In this document: in pieces, positions 28,172 to 36,130 of the stretch
How positions within the stretch are numbered: the first letter of the stretch is position 1
Layout: each line of letters begins with the position of its first letter
From: Mesonia sp.
Lineage (GTDB): Bacteria > Bacteroidota > Bacteroidia > Flavobacteriales > Flavobacteriaceae
Reading direction: 5' to 3'
NCBI GenBank assembly: GCA_012964435.1
Contig: DTTX01000025.1
Location: forward strand, 1 to 51,635
Length of the DNA: 51,635 nt
The notes under the pieces: model-generated
Seen by the model: the letters and a program-made list of their open reading frames with translations, nothing else
Database searches by the model: none
What the model was told of the DNA's origin: nothing
Made by a program: the position numbers and the translations under genes

Positions 28172-28553
28172 ACCGGCTTTGTGTTTTGCAATAGTTTACA
28201 CTTTGTTTATTTTGATTTTTTCATTAATCAATTTAAAAGATATTCCAACACCTAAATTTGGTAACTCAGATAAGTTAATGCATTTTGTAGCTTACTTTGG
28301 CTTAACGCTTTTATGGTATTTATATTTTTTTAGTAGAAAACTATGGCGCACAGTTAAGTTAAGGTCTTTAGTAGTAATTTGTTTGCTAATAATTGCATTT
28401 GGCATTTTTATTGAGGTATTACAAAATGAGCTTACCACTTATAGAACGATCGATAGTTTAGATGTTTTGGCAAATTCTATTGGTGTTTCTATTGCTTTTT
28501 TTGTGATTTTATCATTAAAAAATCCACTTAAAAAAGTTAAAAGCAGATTATAA
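28137..28553 (+). CDS. VanZ-like membrane protein
   Basis: A small integral membrane protein of up to 138 residues with four hydrophobic helices, resembling the VanZ-like family: the conserved patches are [15 protein letters not shown] in the first half and IEVLQNE...[11 protein letters not shown] in the second. VanZ contributes to low-level teicoplanin resistance in enterococci, but the biochemical role of chromosomal homologues is unknown. The start is uncertain. ATG 28137 overlaps gcvH by 35 bases; TTG 28161 (MEPKPALC) overlaps by 11 and leaves the first helix intact. The gene follows gcvH in the order often seen in flavobacteria. Confidence 0.82.
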   Translation: MKQLIKNLLEPKPALCFAIVYTLFILIFSLINLKDIPTPKFGNSDKLMHFVAYFGLTLLWYLYFFSRKLWRTVKLRSLVVICLLIIAFGIFIEVLQNELTTYRTIDSLDVLANSIGVSIAFFVILSLKNPLKKVKSRL

Positions 28554-28604
28554 TTTAGATTTTTATAAAAAATAATTACTTTAGCAATCCGATAATAAGA
28601 AATT

Positions 28605-29336
28605 ATGGAACCAAAGAAGAATCCTAAAAAAGACATGAGAAAGAATAGCGTGCTATACTTTCAACTTGGTCTTATTTTAATGCTCCTTGTCGTATGGAGG
28701 GCTATTGAATGGAAAACATACGAAAAAGAAGAAATTAAGCAAGAGGTCGTTCAATTCGATCAGTTAGCTGAAGAGGAAGAAGTAACGATGACGATGCCGC
28801 CGGATGCTCCGCCACCGCCACCGCCACCGCCACCAGCTCCAGAAGTTATTGAGGTAGTAGAAGATGATGTAGAGATCGAAGAAGAAGTGATCGAGTCTAC
28901 CGAGGTAACAGAAGAGCCGCCAGAAATTGTAGAGGTTGCAGAAGTATCTGAAGCTCCTGAAGAAGAGCCGATTGCAGACGTACCTTTTACAGCAATTGAA
29001 GATGTGCCGATCTTCCCTGGTTGTGAAAAATATAAAACAAACGACGAGCGTAAAGCTTGTATGAGTGAGAAAATTAAAGATTTTGTAAACAGTAAATTCA
29101 ACACAGATCTTGGTGCAGAATTGGGATTAAGTGGAGTGAATAGAGTTTATGTAAGATTTAAAATTGATAATAAAGGTAATATTGTAGGAGTACAAGCAAG
29201 AGCTCCGCACCCAAGACTTCAGAGAGAAGCAGAGCGTGTAGTAAATATGTTACCAAGTATGACTCCGGGTAAACAAAGAGGTAAAGCAGTAGGTGTACTT
29301 TACTCGTTACCAATTGTTTTCCAAGTACAAGATTAA
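28605..29336 (+). CDS. tonB: Energy transducer TonB (first copy)
   Basis: TonB passes proton-motive energy from ExbBD in the inner membrane to TonB-dependent outer-membrane receptors. The 243 residues show a short cytoplasmic N-terminus, one membrane anchor (about 18-36), a periplasmic linker with an uninterrupted nine-proline stretch and a Glu/Val-rich segment, and a C-terminal TonB domain from ~residue 133 (VPIFPGCEKY...KACMSEKI ... GVLYSLPIVFQ). The paired cysteines are typical of Bacteroidota TonB. The proline run is encoded by a (CCGCCA)4 repeat at 28809-28832. A strong terminator follows. exbB and exbD are not nearby. Confidence 0.93.
   Translation: MEPKKNPKKDMRKNSVLYFQLGLILMLLVVWRAIEWKTYEKEEIKQEVVQFDQLAEEEEVTMTMPPDAPPPPPPPPPAPEVIEVVEDDVEIEEEVIESTEVTEEPPEIVEVAEVSEAPEEEPIADVPFTAIEDVPIFPGCEKYKTNDERKACMSEKIKDFVNSKFNTDLGAELGLSGVNRVYVRFKIDNKGNIVGVQARAPHPRLQREAERVVNMLPSMTPGKQRGKAVGVLYSLPIVFQVQD
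28809..28832 (+). repeat. (CCGCCA)4 hexanucleotide repeat inside tonB
   Basis: Four exact tandem copies of CCGCCA encode eight consecutive prolines of the TonB linker. Gain or loss of one unit would change the linker by two prolines and keep the frame. Confidence 0.9.
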
Positions 29337-29354
29337 AATAATAATTTCTTATTT

Positions 29355-29391
29355 AAAAAGCCTTTAAGCTATTTGCTTAAAGGCTTTTTTT
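29355..29391 (+). terminator. Intrinsic terminator after the first tonB
   Basis: A perfect 15-base-pair stem (29355-29369 with 29375-29389) with a 5-base loop and a run of seven T. It separates the two tonB genes into different transcripts. Confidence 0.93.
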
Positions 29392-29447
29392 GTTTTTTGG
29401 CATAATAGCTGATACTCTCATTTATATTAACTTAAAACTTTAATGAT

Positions 29448-30182
29448 ATGAGAGATTTTGACAAAAAACCTAAAATTAAAAGTAATTCCATTTACTTTCA
29501 GCTCGGACTAATTGCAGCATTAGCAGTGGCGTTATTTTTTATTGAAAGAACAACCAAGCAAACACTACCCAAAACAGAAAAAGTTACCAGTGAAGTTTTT
29601 CAGATCGAAGAAAGCTATAACGAGAAAGTAAAAATTGAAGAGTCTAAACCACAACAAAAAGTTGTAAAGAAAATTCCAAAACAATTACCTAAGGAGCCAA
29701 ATGATGTAGAAGATCTAAATCCTACAGAAGTGTTTAAAACGGAAACACCAAAAGCTAATGAGGGTGATCTAAATTTATCGGAGCCTAATAATGATGAAGT
29801 AATCACTTATGTTCCCGATAATAAAAAATATGGGATCGATATGCTTTCAGAAGTACCGGTATTTCCAGGTTGCGGCCATTATAAAACTAGAGAAGAAAAA
29901 GTAGCTTGTTTTTCAGAAAAGATCAAGCAAATGGTAAATCGAAAATTTGATAGTGGTTTAGGAGCAGAGCTTGGCTTGCAAGGCTTACAGAGAATCTATG
30001 TAAATTTCACTGTAAATAAAAATGGAGAGATCGTAGATATCATAGCTAAATCTAAGCACGAAGCTTTAGCGAAAGAGGCAAAGCGAGTTACAGGTTTATT
30101 GCCGCAAATGCAGCCGGGCAAACAAAACGGTCAAGCAGTAAATGTAAATTATTCGTTGCCTATCGTACTAGATATACAATAG
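29448..30182 (+). CDS. Energy transducer TonB (second copy)
   Basis: A 244-residue paralogue of the preceding TonB. It has the same plan: short N-terminus, membrane anchor beginning YFQLGLIAAL, a periplasmic linker and a C-terminal TonB domain with VPVFPGCGHY...VACFSEKI and the closing NVNYSLPIVLDIQ. The linker differs: it is rich in Lys, Glu, Pro and Asn without a polyproline run, which suggests a different reach or partner. The anchor and C-terminal domains align closely with the first copy, so a tandem duplication is likely. The terminator between them implies separate expression. remB follows after 81 bases. Confidence 0.9.
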   Translation: MRDFDKKPKIKSNSIYFQLGLIAALAVALFFIERTTKQTLPKTEKVTSEVFQIEESYNEKVKIEESKPQQKVVKKIPKQLPKEPNDVEDLNPTEVFKTETPKANEGDLNLSEPNNDEVITYVPDNKKYGIDMLSEVPVFPGCGHYKTREEKVACFSEKIKQMVNRKFDSGLGAELGLQGLQRIYVNFTVNKNGEIVDIIAKSKHEALAKEAKRVTGLLPQMQPGKQNGQAVNVNYSLPIVLDIQ

Positions 30183-30263
30183 AAGAGAAGTTACCAATCT
30201 GTTAATAGCGCTTAACATAACTTAAAAATTTACGTATCTTTCCCCAGAAATTAAAAGATCGAT

Positions 30264-32420
30264 ATGAGAATTTTACCGGTTATTTTGAGTGCTTTTTTTG
30301 TTTTAAGTGCTTTTGCTCAAAATGATTTACAACAAGATGAACGTTTTCCTGTTTTTTCTGAATGTGAAAATGTGAATTATGAAGCGCAAGAAAGTTGTTT
30401 CTACGCTCAAATTCGATCAAAAGTTGTATCCGATTTTCAAGTTCCCGATACGGTTGAAAATGATAATTTTCAAGGAAAAATAACTATTTTATTTGAAGTT
30501 ACTCCCGAAGGGAAATTTCGGGTAATTTATGTCGATGCGGTTTACGATGAATTAAAGCAAGAAGCAGAGCGTGTTTTTGCCGAAATAGAAAATGTAAAGC
30601 CGGCTACTTATAATGGCAACCCTATCTATATGCAATTCAGGATGCCAATTTATATTCCGTTAGAACTAAATAAAAGTAAGGGCGATAGCAATCAAATTTT
30701 AGAACAATTTTCTAAAAATGATAATTCTTCAACATCAACAAAAGTTGCGTCTACAAAACCAAAAAAAGAAAAGCAAGAAGAAATTTACAGTGAAGAGTAT
30801 GATAGTGTTTCGAAATCACTTTCAGCCTACAAGCATCAACAATTTTCAAGTTCGTTAAACATTCCTTTTTCTCACGAGGTTTACAATCGCTTTGACGATG
30901 AAATGAATCGAGTAGGAACTAATGCTCATACGGCTTCAAAACCATTTTTATATTCAGATGTAAAACCTTATTACGATTTTCAAAAAGAAAACGAGAAGTT
31001 GGCTTATGATGTAGATTCGTGGTTCGGTAGAAAACTATTTAATGAGCATATGGTTCGGGTGCAGTCTGAGAAGTATTGGTTTGTGGCCGATGTTGCAGCC
31101 GATCTTCAGATAGGTAAAGATTTCAATGCAGATTTTAGTACCACTTATAACAATACACGTGCTGCGGTTATACAAGGGGGAATCGGTAAAGGTTTAAATT
31201 TTTATGCAGCAGTTTACGAAAGTCAAGGGCGGTTTGCGCAATATTTTAATCAATATGCAGAGTCTATACGTCCAGATGGCGGTAATCCGGCGATCATTCC
31301 CGGTCGCGGTATCGCTAAAGAATTTGGAGAAGATTACGACTATCCGGTAGCAGAAGGTTATATCTCTTATAGCCCAAGTGAATATTTTAATTTTCAGTTT
31401 GGCCACGGTAAAAATTTTATTGGTGATGGTTACCGTTCTTTATTGATGAGTGATGTGGCGAGCCCTTATCCTTATTTTAAAATTAATACTACTTTTTGGA
31501 AGTTGAAGTATACCAATACATGGATGTCGATGCGTGATGTGCGTCCGGAGGTTACTGAGAGCGGTTCGTTTAGAACTAAATATGTAGCAAATCACTATTT
31601 GAGTTATAATGTAACTAAGCGTTTGAATATAGGGTTGTTTGAATCGGTAATATGGGAAAATGATAACGATCGAGGTTTTGATATAAACTATTTAAATCCG
31701 GTAATCTTTTACAGAGCAATTGAGTTTTCAACAGGTTCTAGAGGAGGTAATGCTTTAATCGGTTTAACAGGAAAATACAAATGGAGCAATCATTTTAATA
31801 TGTATGGCCAATTAATGATCGATGAATTTTCTTCAAGCGATATTTTTGGTGGCGAACAGAGTTATAAAAATAAGTTAGGCTTTCAATTAGGCTTGAAGTA
31901 TTTTAATGCTTTCAATTTAGAGAATCTTTACCTTCAATTAGAGTTTAATAAAGTAAGACCTTATACGTATTCTCATAATGAGATCACTTTAAATTACGGA
32001 CATAACAATCAATCTTTAGCGCATTTGTGGGGAGCCAATTTTAGAGAACTTATCGCGATAGCTAGGTATAAAAAAGATCGACTTTATGGTCACGTAAAAT
32101 TTATTGTGGGTAAAAGAGGTTTTGAGCTTGAGCCCGATCTAAATCCTTTCTACGGAAGTGATATTTATGGTAACGACGAGTTGAGACCTTCAGACAACGG
32201 GAATGAAATGTTTCAAGGGAATGCTGCCGATTTTATTTATGGAGAATTGGAGTTAGGTTACATTGTAAATCCTGCAACCAATCTAAAAGTCTACGCAAAC
32301 CTTATCAATCGAAATCTAAATGCAGATATGCCTGGTGTAAATTACGATTTTCAGAAAAATACAACTTGGGTGAATTTTGGATTTAGAACAGATTTATTCA
32401 ACTGGTATTACGATTTTTAA
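30264..32420 (+). CDS. remB: RemB-like gliding motility / outer-membrane beta-barrel protein with N-terminal TonB-type domain
   Basis: A 718-residue exported protein with a signal peptide ending LSAFAQ. Residues ~25-135 align with the C-terminal domain of the two upstream TonB proteins (FPVFSECEN...ESCFYAQI; KQEAERVFAEIENVKP; MQFRMPIYIPLE), including the Cys pair, but there is no inner-membrane anchor. A polar linker (~140-220) leads to a long beta-strand region resembling Wzi-type capsule-assembly barrels, ending in the aromatic FNWYYDF. RemB of Flavobacterium johnsoniae is a surface gliding protein of this type; I assign it by overall architecture from memory, so the symbol is less certain than the fold. 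Its position behind two tonB genes fits the shared domain. Confidence 0.72.
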   Translation: MRILPVILSAFFVLSAFAQNDLQQDERFPVFSECENVNYEAQESCFYAQIRSKVVSDFQVPDTVENDNFQGKITILFEVTPEGKFRVIYVDAVYDELKQEAERVFAEIENVKPATYNGNPIYMQFRMPIYIPLELNKSKGDSNQILEQFSKNDNSSTSTKVASTKPKKEKQEEIYSEEYDSVSKSLSAYKHQQFSSSLNIPFSHEVYNRFDDEMNRVGTNAHTASKPFLYSDVKPYYDFQKENEKLAYDVDSWFGRKLFNEHMVRVQSEKYWFVADVAADLQIGKDFNADFSTTYNNTRAAVIQGGIGKGLNFYAAVYESQGRFAQYFNQYAESIRPDGGNPAIIPGRGIAKEFGEDYDYPVAEGYISYSPSEYFNFQFGHGKNFIGDGYRSLLMSDVASPYPYFKINTTFWKLKYTNTWMSMRDVRPEVTESGSFRTKYVANHYLSYNVTKRLNIGLFESVIWENDNDRGFDINYLNPVIFYRAIEFSTGSRGGNALIGLTGKYKWSNHFNMYGQLMIDEFSSSDIFGGEQSYKNKLGFQLGLKYFNAFNLENLYLQLEFNKVRPYTYSHNEITLNYGHNNQSLAHLWGANFRELIAIARYKKDRLYGHVKFIVGKRGFELEPDLNPFYGSDIYGNDELRPSDNGNEMFQGNAADFIYGELELGYIVNPATNLKVYANLINRNLNADMPGVNYDFQKNTTWVNFGFRTDLFNWYYDF

Positions 32421-32461
32421 CGTCTAAAAAGTTAAATACCATAATAACCTGAAATTCTGCC

Positions 32462-32491
32462 TTGTGAAAAGGGTTTTTAAGACTATCTTTG
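32462..32491 (+). promoter_or_regulatory. Promoter of the cyoE-oxidase subunit III operon
   Basis: TTG at 32462-32464, a 19-base spacer and TATCTTTG at 32484-32491 give an excellent match. It overlaps the first codon of the longest cyoE reading frame (TTG 32489), which therefore cannot be the translation start. Confidence 0.8.
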
Positions 32492-32512
32492 CAGGCGCAA
32501 AAAAGATATCTC

Positions 32513-33415
32513 TTGAATAAGGTTATTGCTGAAAATACTACCGCTACTTTAACTTCAGATTTTAAAGAAATCACTAAGATGCGCTTGGCGGTAAGTGTGG
32601 TTTTTTCTTCTGTTGCCGGTTATTTTCTAGGCGCCGAGGTGGTTGATTTTGTTACAGTTCTTTTACTAGCTGTAGGCGGCTATTTAATGGTGGGAGCCTC
32701 TAACGCATTTAATCAAGTGATCGAAAAAGATCTTGATGCTTTAATGAATCGAACTAAAAATAGACCGATCCCTTCCGGTAGGATGTCGGTTTTTAAAGCT
32801 TTGATCATTGCAATTCTTTTTACGATTATAGGAGTTGGCGTTTTATACGTAATAAACCCTATAACTGCAGTTTTTGGGGCTATTTCTATTATACTTTACG
32901 TGGCTTTATATACGCCTTTAAAAACAAAAACACCACTTTCTGTATTTGTTGGAGCATTTCCTGGGGCGATTCCATTTATGTTGGGTTGGGTGGCTGCAAC
33001 CAACGACTTTAGTATTGAGCCGGGAACTTTATTTATGATTCAGTTTTTTTGGCAATTTCCGCATTTTTGGGCTTTAGGATGGTGGTTGTATGACGATTAT
33101 GAGCGTGGAGGTTTTTTTATGTTGCCAACCGGGAAAAGAGATCGAGGTACGGCAATTCAAATAATATTATATACGATCTGGACGATCATTATTTCGTTAG
33201 TCCCGGCAACCGGACAAACTGGAAGTCTTTTTTTAACGCCGGTTTCAGCAGTATTAATCTTATTACTAGGTTTATTAATGCTGAAGTATGCAATTCAACT
33301 TTACAAAAAAAGAGATGAAAAAACGGCTAAACAGTTAATGTTTGCCAGCGTAACCTATATTACTTTATTACAGATAATTTACGTTTTAGATAAATTTATT
33401 AGAACATGGATTTAA
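32513..33415 (+). CDS. cyoE: Protohaem IX farnesyltransferase (haem O synthase)
   Basis: CyoE/CtaB adds a farnesyl tail to haem B to make haem O, the precursor of haem A for the A-type oxidase in this window. It is a UbiA-type membrane prenyltransferase with about nine helices. The first Asp-rich motif is NAFNQVIEKDLDALMNRTKNRP, which binds prenyl diphosphate through Mg2+; the second loop includes YDDYERGGFFMLP. I start it at TTG 32513 (MNKVIAENTT), giving 300 residues, because the promoter covers the longer start at 32489. The next gene overlaps its end by 10 bases. A haem A synthase (ctaA) is not found in the window. Confidence 0.93.
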   Translation: MNKVIAENTTATLTSDFKEITKMRLAVSVVFSSVAGYFLGAEVVDFVTVLLLAVGGYLMVGASNAFNQVIEKDLDALMNRTKNRPIPSGRMSVFKALIIAILFTIIGVGVLYVINPITAVFGAISIILYVALYTPLKTKTPLSVFVGAFPGAIPFMLGWVAATNDFSIEPGTLFMIQFFWQFPHFWALGWWLYDDYERGGFFMLPTGKRDRGTAIQIILYTIWTIIISLVPATGQTGSLFLTPVSAVLILLLGLLMLKYAIQLYKKRDEKTAKQLMFASVTYITLLQIIYVLDKFIRTWI

Positions 33416-33987
33416 CCAAAGGTACAGAAGAAGAAAAAATCAAACGCTCAAAAAAAATGATGCTTTGGTTTGCTATCATTAGTATGGGGATGATGTTTGC
33501 CGGTATAACAAGTGGTTATATCGTAAGTAGAAACAGGCCCGATTGGATTAACGATTTTCAGTTGCCATCATCATTTTTATACAGCACAATACTTATAGTT
33601 TTAAGTAGCGTTGCGTTGTATTTTGTGAAATCATTAATACTTAAAGAGAAAAGAAGTAATGCGACTCTTCTTTTAATTTTAACGCTTTTATTAGGTTCGG
33701 TCTTTATAGCTTTGCAATTTTATGGTTTTCAGCAAATTTTAGCGGAAGGCTATTATTTTACAGGAAGTGCAAGCTCTATAACAACGACATTTGTATATTT
33801 AATCGTAATTGCTCACATAGCCCACGTTGTAGCAGGATTAATTGTGCTTCTTGTCCTAATTTATAATCATTTTAAACAACGTTACAAAGCAGGGCAAATG
33901 CTTGGGTTAGAACTGGGTGCAACTTTCTGGCATTTCGTTGACGTTCTGTGGATAATACTGTTTTTATTTTTATATTTCATTAGATAA
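33406..33987 (+). CDS. Cytochrome c oxidase subunit III-like protein (short form)
   Basis: A 193-residue membrane protein with five hydrophobic helices, belonging to the haem-copper oxidase subunit III family. The closing signature is ATFWHFVDVLWIILFLFLYF, as in subunit III, and the internal IAHIAHVVAGLIVLLVL helix is also typical. It lacks the two N-terminal helices of the seven-helix form. It overlaps cyoE by 10 bases and is followed after 45 bases by a second, longer subunit III gene. Bacteroidota often carry such pairs. Which protein sits in the mature complex, or whether both do, cannot be told from sequence. Confidence 0.88.
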   Translation: MDLTKGTEEEKIKRSKKMMLWFAIISMGMMFAGITSGYIVSRNRPDWINDFQLPSSFLYSTILIVLSSVALYFVKSLILKEKRSNATLLLILTLLLGSVFIALQFYGFQQILAEGYYFTGSASSITTTFVYLIVIAHIAHVVAGLIVLLVLIYNHFKQRYKAGQMLGLELGATFWHFVDVLWIILFLFLYFIR

Positions 33988-33997
33988 TAAAAATAAC

Positions 33998-34005
33998 TAT
34001 TTTTG
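33998..34005 (+). promoter_or_regulatory. -7 promoter box ahead of the long subunit III gene
   Basis: TATTTTTG matches TAnnTTTG, 27 bases before the ATG. No -33 TTG is seen; it could be an internal promoter within the operon. Confidence 0.35.
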
Positions 34006-34032
34006 CGTAATATTTAACAATAATTTCTTTTT

Positions 34033-35016
34033 ATGGAAGCTACTGTTGTAAGAACAGGTACCGAGGGTAAAACTTGGGGAGGAGGCTCTAAATCTCCGTT
34101 AAAAGCTAGCTATGGTAAAATGATGATGTGGTATTTTATCACGTCTGATGCTTTAACTTTCTCAGCTTTTCTTGCTGCCTACGGTTTTTCAAGATTTAAG
34201 TTTATAGATTCTTGGCCAATTGCAGATGAGGTGTTTAATCACTTCCCATTTATGCACGGTGTAGACGCGCCAATGTATTATGTGGCTTTAATGACGTTTA
34301 TACTTATATTTTCATCGGTAACAATGGTTCTTGCAGTAGATGCCGGGCACCAATTGAAAAAAGGAAAAGTAACCCTGTATATGTTTTTAACCATTATTGG
34401 GGGTGCGATTTTCGTTGGTTCTCAGGCATGGGAATGGAAAAATTTTATTAAAGGTGAATATGGGGCTGTAGAAACAGCCGGAGGTAATATTATTCAATTC
34501 GTAGATCGAGAAGGAGAGCGTGTTGCTTTAGCAGATGTTGCAAAGGTTTTACCTGAAGAGCGAGTAGAGCACGAACGTAAAAATGGTCTTTGGTATGTGA
34601 CTGATGAGAATACGCTAACCACATATTCTATAGATGAAGTTAGAGAAGGTTTTGCTGAAAGTGATTATTTAGTAAGAACTCAAAAACTTGACGAGAAAGG
34701 TGCCAAAACAATCTTATCTAGAGAAGAGTCTCTTTCAGTCATCAATAACGATGCTGTAGGAGTTGTTGAAGGTGCTAACTTAACGCACAATGAATACGGA
34801 CCACCATTATTTGCAGATTTCTTTTTCTTTATTACAGGATTTCACGGTTTTCACGTATTTACCGGAGTAATAATTAATATTATTATTTTCTTCAATGTAA
34901 TCATTGGAACTTACGAGAGAAGAAAAAGCTACGAAATGGTAGAGAAAGTTGGTCTTTACTGGCACTTTGTAGATTTAGTATGGGTATTTGTATTTACATT
35001 CTTCTATTTAGTTTAA
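34033..35016 (+). CDS. ctaE: Cytochrome c oxidase subunit III with periplasmic-type insert
   Basis: Subunit III stabilises the A-type oxidase and protects it from turnover damage. At 327 residues it is longer than expected because a hydrophilic stretch of about 100 residues (roughly 140-245) is inserted between SQAWEWKNFI and YGPPLFADFFFF. The insert is rich in Glu, Arg, Val and Asp, and it joins two parts that are close neighbours in ordinary subunit III. The family motifs TGFHGFHVFTGV and YWHFVDLVWVFVF are intact. It follows the short subunit III gene by 45 bases and precedes subunit IV by 16. Confidence 0.92.
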   Translation: MEATVVRTGTEGKTWGGGSKSPLKASYGKMMMWYFITSDALTFSAFLAAYGFSRFKFIDSWPIADEVFNHFPFMHGVDAPMYYVALMTFILIFSSVTMVLAVDAGHQLKKGKVTLYMFLTIIGGAIFVGSQAWEWKNFIKGEYGAVETAGGNIIQFVDREGERVALADVAKVLPEERVEHERKNGLWYVTDENTLTTYSIDEVREGFAESDYLVRTQKLDEKGAKTILSREESLSVINNDAVGVVEGANLTHNEYGPPLFADFFFFITGFHGFHVFTGVIINIIIFFNVIIGTYERRKSYEMVEKVGLYWHFVDLVWVFVFTFFYLV

Positions 35017-35032
35017 TTCAAAGTATTTAAAA

Positions 35033-35398
35033 ATGGCACACGACGCTTCAACACACGAGCATCAATCAGCAACAAAAAGAATCTGGGTAGTTTTTGCGAT
35101 TCTTTCAATCATAACTATTGTAGAAGTTATCTTAGGTATTATTAAGCCTGCTAGTTTAGTTGAGACTACACTTATATCTATGAGTTTGCTTAACTGGATT
35201 TTCATTATTCTTACTATTGTAAAAGCCTATTATATTACTTGGGCATTTATGCATATGGAACACGAAACCAAAGGTCTTAGAAGATCTGTAGTGTGGACGG
35301 TGATTTTCTTAATAGCATATTTAGTATTTATCTTATTAACAGAAGGAGATTATATTTACGAAGTTTATAAAAATGGTCACGTTGCGTGGGATTTCTAA
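35033..35398 (+). CDS. Cytochrome c oxidase subunit IV (prokaryotic)
   Basis: A 121-residue membrane protein of the prokaryotic cytochrome oxidase subunit IV family with three helices (starting near residues 17, 46 and 82). The polar N-terminus contains a small His cluster (HDASTHEHQ). The motif KAYYITWAFMHMEHETKGL between helices 2 and 3 is typical of this family. It is a small accessory subunit that helps assembly or stability of the oxidase. It is the last gene before a strong terminator, so the cyoE-III-III-IV unit ends here. Confidence 0.92.
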   Translation: MAHDASTHEHQSATKRIWVVFAILSIITIVEVILGIIKPASLVETTLISMSLLNWIFIILTIVKAYYITWAFMHMEHETKGLRRSVVWTVIFLIAYLVFILLTEGDYIYEVYKNGHVAWDF

Positions 35399-35422
35399 TA
35401 AACTTATAAATTAAAAATATAG

Positions 35423-35452
35423 AAAAGACGGTTTTTTGAACCGTCTTTTTTT
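35423..35452 (+). terminator. Intrinsic terminator after subunit IV
   Basis: An 11-base-pair stem (35423-35433 with 35439-35449) with a 5-base loop and a T run that continues into the next promoter box. Confidence 0.92.
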
Positions 35453-35459
35453 ATTTTTG
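35452..35459 (+). promoter_or_regulatory. -7 promoter box of the SCO cluster
   Basis: TATTTTTG matches TAnnTTTG and directly abuts the T run of the previous terminator, 23 bases before ATG 35483. Confidence 0.45.
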
Positions 35460-35482
35460 TACCTCAATTACAATCGTTCGTA

Positions 35483-36130
35483 ATGAAAAAATTTATAGTT
35501 CTTGGGGCTTTGTTTATTTTACCCATTGTCGCATACTTATTTTTCTCTTCAGGAGTAAACAATTTTGCGAAACTTCCCGTACTAACTCCTAAAGTCGATG
35601 ATCTTGAAAATTTTAAAACCATCGAGGGAGAATCTCTAAGTCTAGAAAATAAGATCACGATACTTTCTTTCTATGGAAATGATATAGAATCGAAAGAGGG
35701 AAACGCATTCAATTTAAATGAGAAAATTTACGATCGTAACTATAACTTTAATGATTTTCAATTCGTGGTTGTGGCTGCAAATGGTACTCAAGATCAATCG
35801 GTAAGATTGGTAGAAGAACTTTCTACAACGATCGATACTAAAAAATGGAATTTCGTTTTTGGTTCAGAAGAAGATATTGAGCATTTATTTGAAAGTTTAC
35901 AAACCGATTTGAAATTAGATAACACCTACGGAAGTATCTACACATTTATTATTGATAAGAATAGAGATTTACGTGGTCGCCCTCAAAATGATGATGAGCA
36001 GGTTAGGTATGGTTACGATACCTCTTCGGTGGCAGATCTTACCAATACTATGACCGACGATGTAAAGGTGATTTTAGCAGAATATCGATTGGCATTAAAA
36101 AAATATAACAGAAAAGAAGCTTTAAAGTGA
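35483..36130 (+). CDS. Membrane-anchored SCO/thioredoxin-like protein lacking all cysteines
   Basis: A 215-residue protein with an N-terminal membrane anchor (about residues 4-22) and a periplasmic domain that follows the SCO/thioredoxin fold order: a first strand (ITILSFYGND), a helix, a second strand (FQFVVVAANG), and a closing hairpin (YTFIIDKNRDLRGR), equivalent to FALVDQEGYLRSR in the SCO protein next door. Where SCO has CxxxC, this protein reads YGNDIESK, and it has no cysteine at any position, so it cannot bind copper or do thiol chemistry in the usual way. It overlaps the SCO start by 4 bases (GTGA), so the two are translationally coupled. A scaffold or regulatory partner of SCO is an inference. 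Confidence 0.75.
   Translation: MKKFIVLGALFILPIVAYLFFSSGVNNFAKLPVLTPKVDDLENFKTIEGESLSLENKITILSFYGNDIESKEGNAFNLNEKIYDRNYNFNDFQFVVVAANGTQDQSVRLVEELSTTIDTKKWNFVFGSEEDIEHLFESLQTDLKLDNTYGSIYTFIIDKNRDLRGRPQNDDEQVRYGYDTSSVADLTNTMTDDVKVILAEYRLALKKYNRKEALK

Noticed and set aside
28809-28832. CRISPR-like repeat array
   Set aside because: The units are 6 bases, contiguous, without spacers, and encode TonB prolines.
28760-29104. Antisense Ser/Gly/Thr-rich reading frame opposite tonB
   Set aside because: Its low-complexity composition is the complement of the Pro/Glu-rich TonB linker.
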